From Verpa conica (lineage: Eukaryota; Ascomycota; Pezizomycetes; Pezizales; Morchellaceae), in assembly GCA_033030425.1 (NCBI GenBank), contig JAUFSD010000007.1, positions 1,612,001 to 1,676,000 of the forward strand: DNA of 64,000 nucleotides, in the 5' to 3' direction. How positions within the stretch are numbered: the first letter of the stretch is position 1; every line of letters starts with the position of its first letter. The notes under the pieces were generated by a model. It saw only the letters and a program-made list of their open reading frames with translations, had not been told where the DNA came from and ran no database searches. A program made the position numbers and the translations under genes. Shown here piece after piece: positions 63,440 to 64,000 of the stretch.

Positions 63440-64000
63440 TCATTCAATTTTCCAAACATCAATTCCGACACCTCCAACAACTACCCACCCCTCCTCACCA
63501 TCCACATGCCGCACACTAGCAGCCCCAGCTACATCCGCAACACATGTATACCCCTCCTCCAGCAACCTCACCTTAACCTCCTTCCCCTTGATATCAACCT
63601 CCCAAACCTTAACCTCCTGACTCACCCCCGCACTCACCACCTTCTTCCCCACCACCACAACCGCAGTAACAGCCGACGCATGTGCGCGGGGCACAACAAA
63701 GCTCTCCACCCTCACCTTACCATCAACGAGAAGTGGCAGACCTATGCGAGTAACCGCAAGCGCACAATCATCCCCACCAGTATAAAGTACAATATAATTC
63801 CCATCATTCCCAGAAATAGCAAGTGATTTAACACCAGATTGGTGAATCCGCTGCACCAATACCGGCTGCGGAAGACGCAATGTAGACCCCAACCCTAATC
63901 CCCCCTGGAGTTTGAGATTTCCATCTTCAGTAGTAACTATACCAAAGTCCAAAAGTGACTCGGCAACGTCATATGCGGCAACATGACCATCTGTCGCGGC
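63440..64000 (-). CDS. WD40 protein, WDR6/Rtt10-like, C-terminal part only
   Basis: The open frame runs into the right edge without a start, so only the last 186 residues are present. WD40 strands are visible (HQSGVKSLAISGNDGNYIVL, then YTGGDDCALAVTRI; AHASAVTAVVVVGKKVVSAG; EVKVWEVD; a last blade ending in GGVGIDVWKIE). The HQSGVKSL / TGGDD / AHASAVT order resembles the C-terminus of WDR6 and yeast Rtt10 (Trm734), partner of the tRNA 2'-O-methyltransferase Trm7 and also linked to endosomal recycling. This assignment rests on a short segment, so another WD40 family is possible. Confidence 0.8.
   Translation of the reverse strand, partial: AATDGHVAAYDVAESLLDFGIVTTEDGNLKLQGGLGLGSTLRLPQPVLVQRIHQSGVKSLAISGNDGNYIVLYTGGDDCALAVTRIGLPLLVDGKVRVESFVVPRAHASAVTAVVVVGKKVVSAGVSQEVKVWEVDIKGKEVKVRLLEEGYTCVADVAGAASVRHVDGEEGWVVVGGVGIDVWKIE

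Overview
The window is nuclear DNA of a filamentous ascomycete fungus (Pezizomycotina; a Pezizomycetes-like truffle/morel relative is my guess from the F-box families, not shown by the sequence). Support for this: many 45-150 bp spliceosomal introns with GTRNGT donors and CTRAY branch points, a Zn(II)2Cys6 regulator, fungal-type enzymes (a Cet1-type RNA triphosphatase and homoisocitrate dehydrogenase of the alpha-aminoadipate lysine route), tRNA genes with internal Pol III boxes, and gene spacing of 0.3-7 kb. No operons, CRISPR arrays, insertion sequences or intact transposons were seen.

Layout, left to right. 1-7.6 kb: FAB1 PI3P 5-kinase on the minus strand, cut by the left edge inside its kinase domain. 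8.9-13.4 kb: a five-exon, 1360-residue disordered protein of unknown function. 14.0 kb: intron-containing tRNA-Gly(UCC). 15.2 kb: a small Pro/Lys-rich ORF. 16.4-18.3 kb: an F-box protein with a propeller-like C-terminus. 19.2-22.1 kb: Cet1-like mRNA 5'-triphosphatase with a very long P/Q/H-rich N-terminus, divergent from a MEMO1/MHO1 homologue (23.9-25.3 kb). 25.3-33.3 kb: gene-poor, with poly-G/poly-C tracts, a decayed F-box/LRR pseudogene and one two-exon orphan. 33.4-35.2 kb: a second F-box/propeller paralogue. 35.8-37.3 kb: kynurenine 3-monooxygenase. 37.7 kb: tRNA-Val(UAC). 38.8 kb: Cys-rich hypothetical. 40.6-42.9 kb: Zn2Cys6 factor with a GC-AG intron. 44.4-45.7 kb: AnmK-like sugar kinase. 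47.4-49.1 kb: MFS sugar transporter. 49.9-51.3 kb: LYS12. 52.3-54.0 kb: F-box protein with a Cys/His module. 54.7-56.9 kb: membrane-anchored ZZ/EF-hand protein, divergent from ERV14 (57.6-58.3 kb). 59.6-60.4 kb: ankyrin protein. 61.7-63.2 kb: a protein with two CxxC...HxxxxH modules. 63.4 kb to the right edge: C-terminal part of a WDR6/Rtt10-like WD40 protein.

The conserved genes are housekeeping functions (endosomal phosphoinositides, mRNA capping, ER export, lysine and NAD precursor synthesis, tRNA modification) with no shared pathway. Between them lie lineage-restricted genes: three F-box or F-box-like loci, one F-box/LRR pseudogene, and an apparently related Cys/His protein. The most unusual items are the AnmK-like kinase of a bacterial family, the F-box/Cys-His module family, and the decaying F-box/LRR locus. 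Exon joins were worked out by hand from splice signals and reading-frame continuity; positions are exact only if those joins are right.
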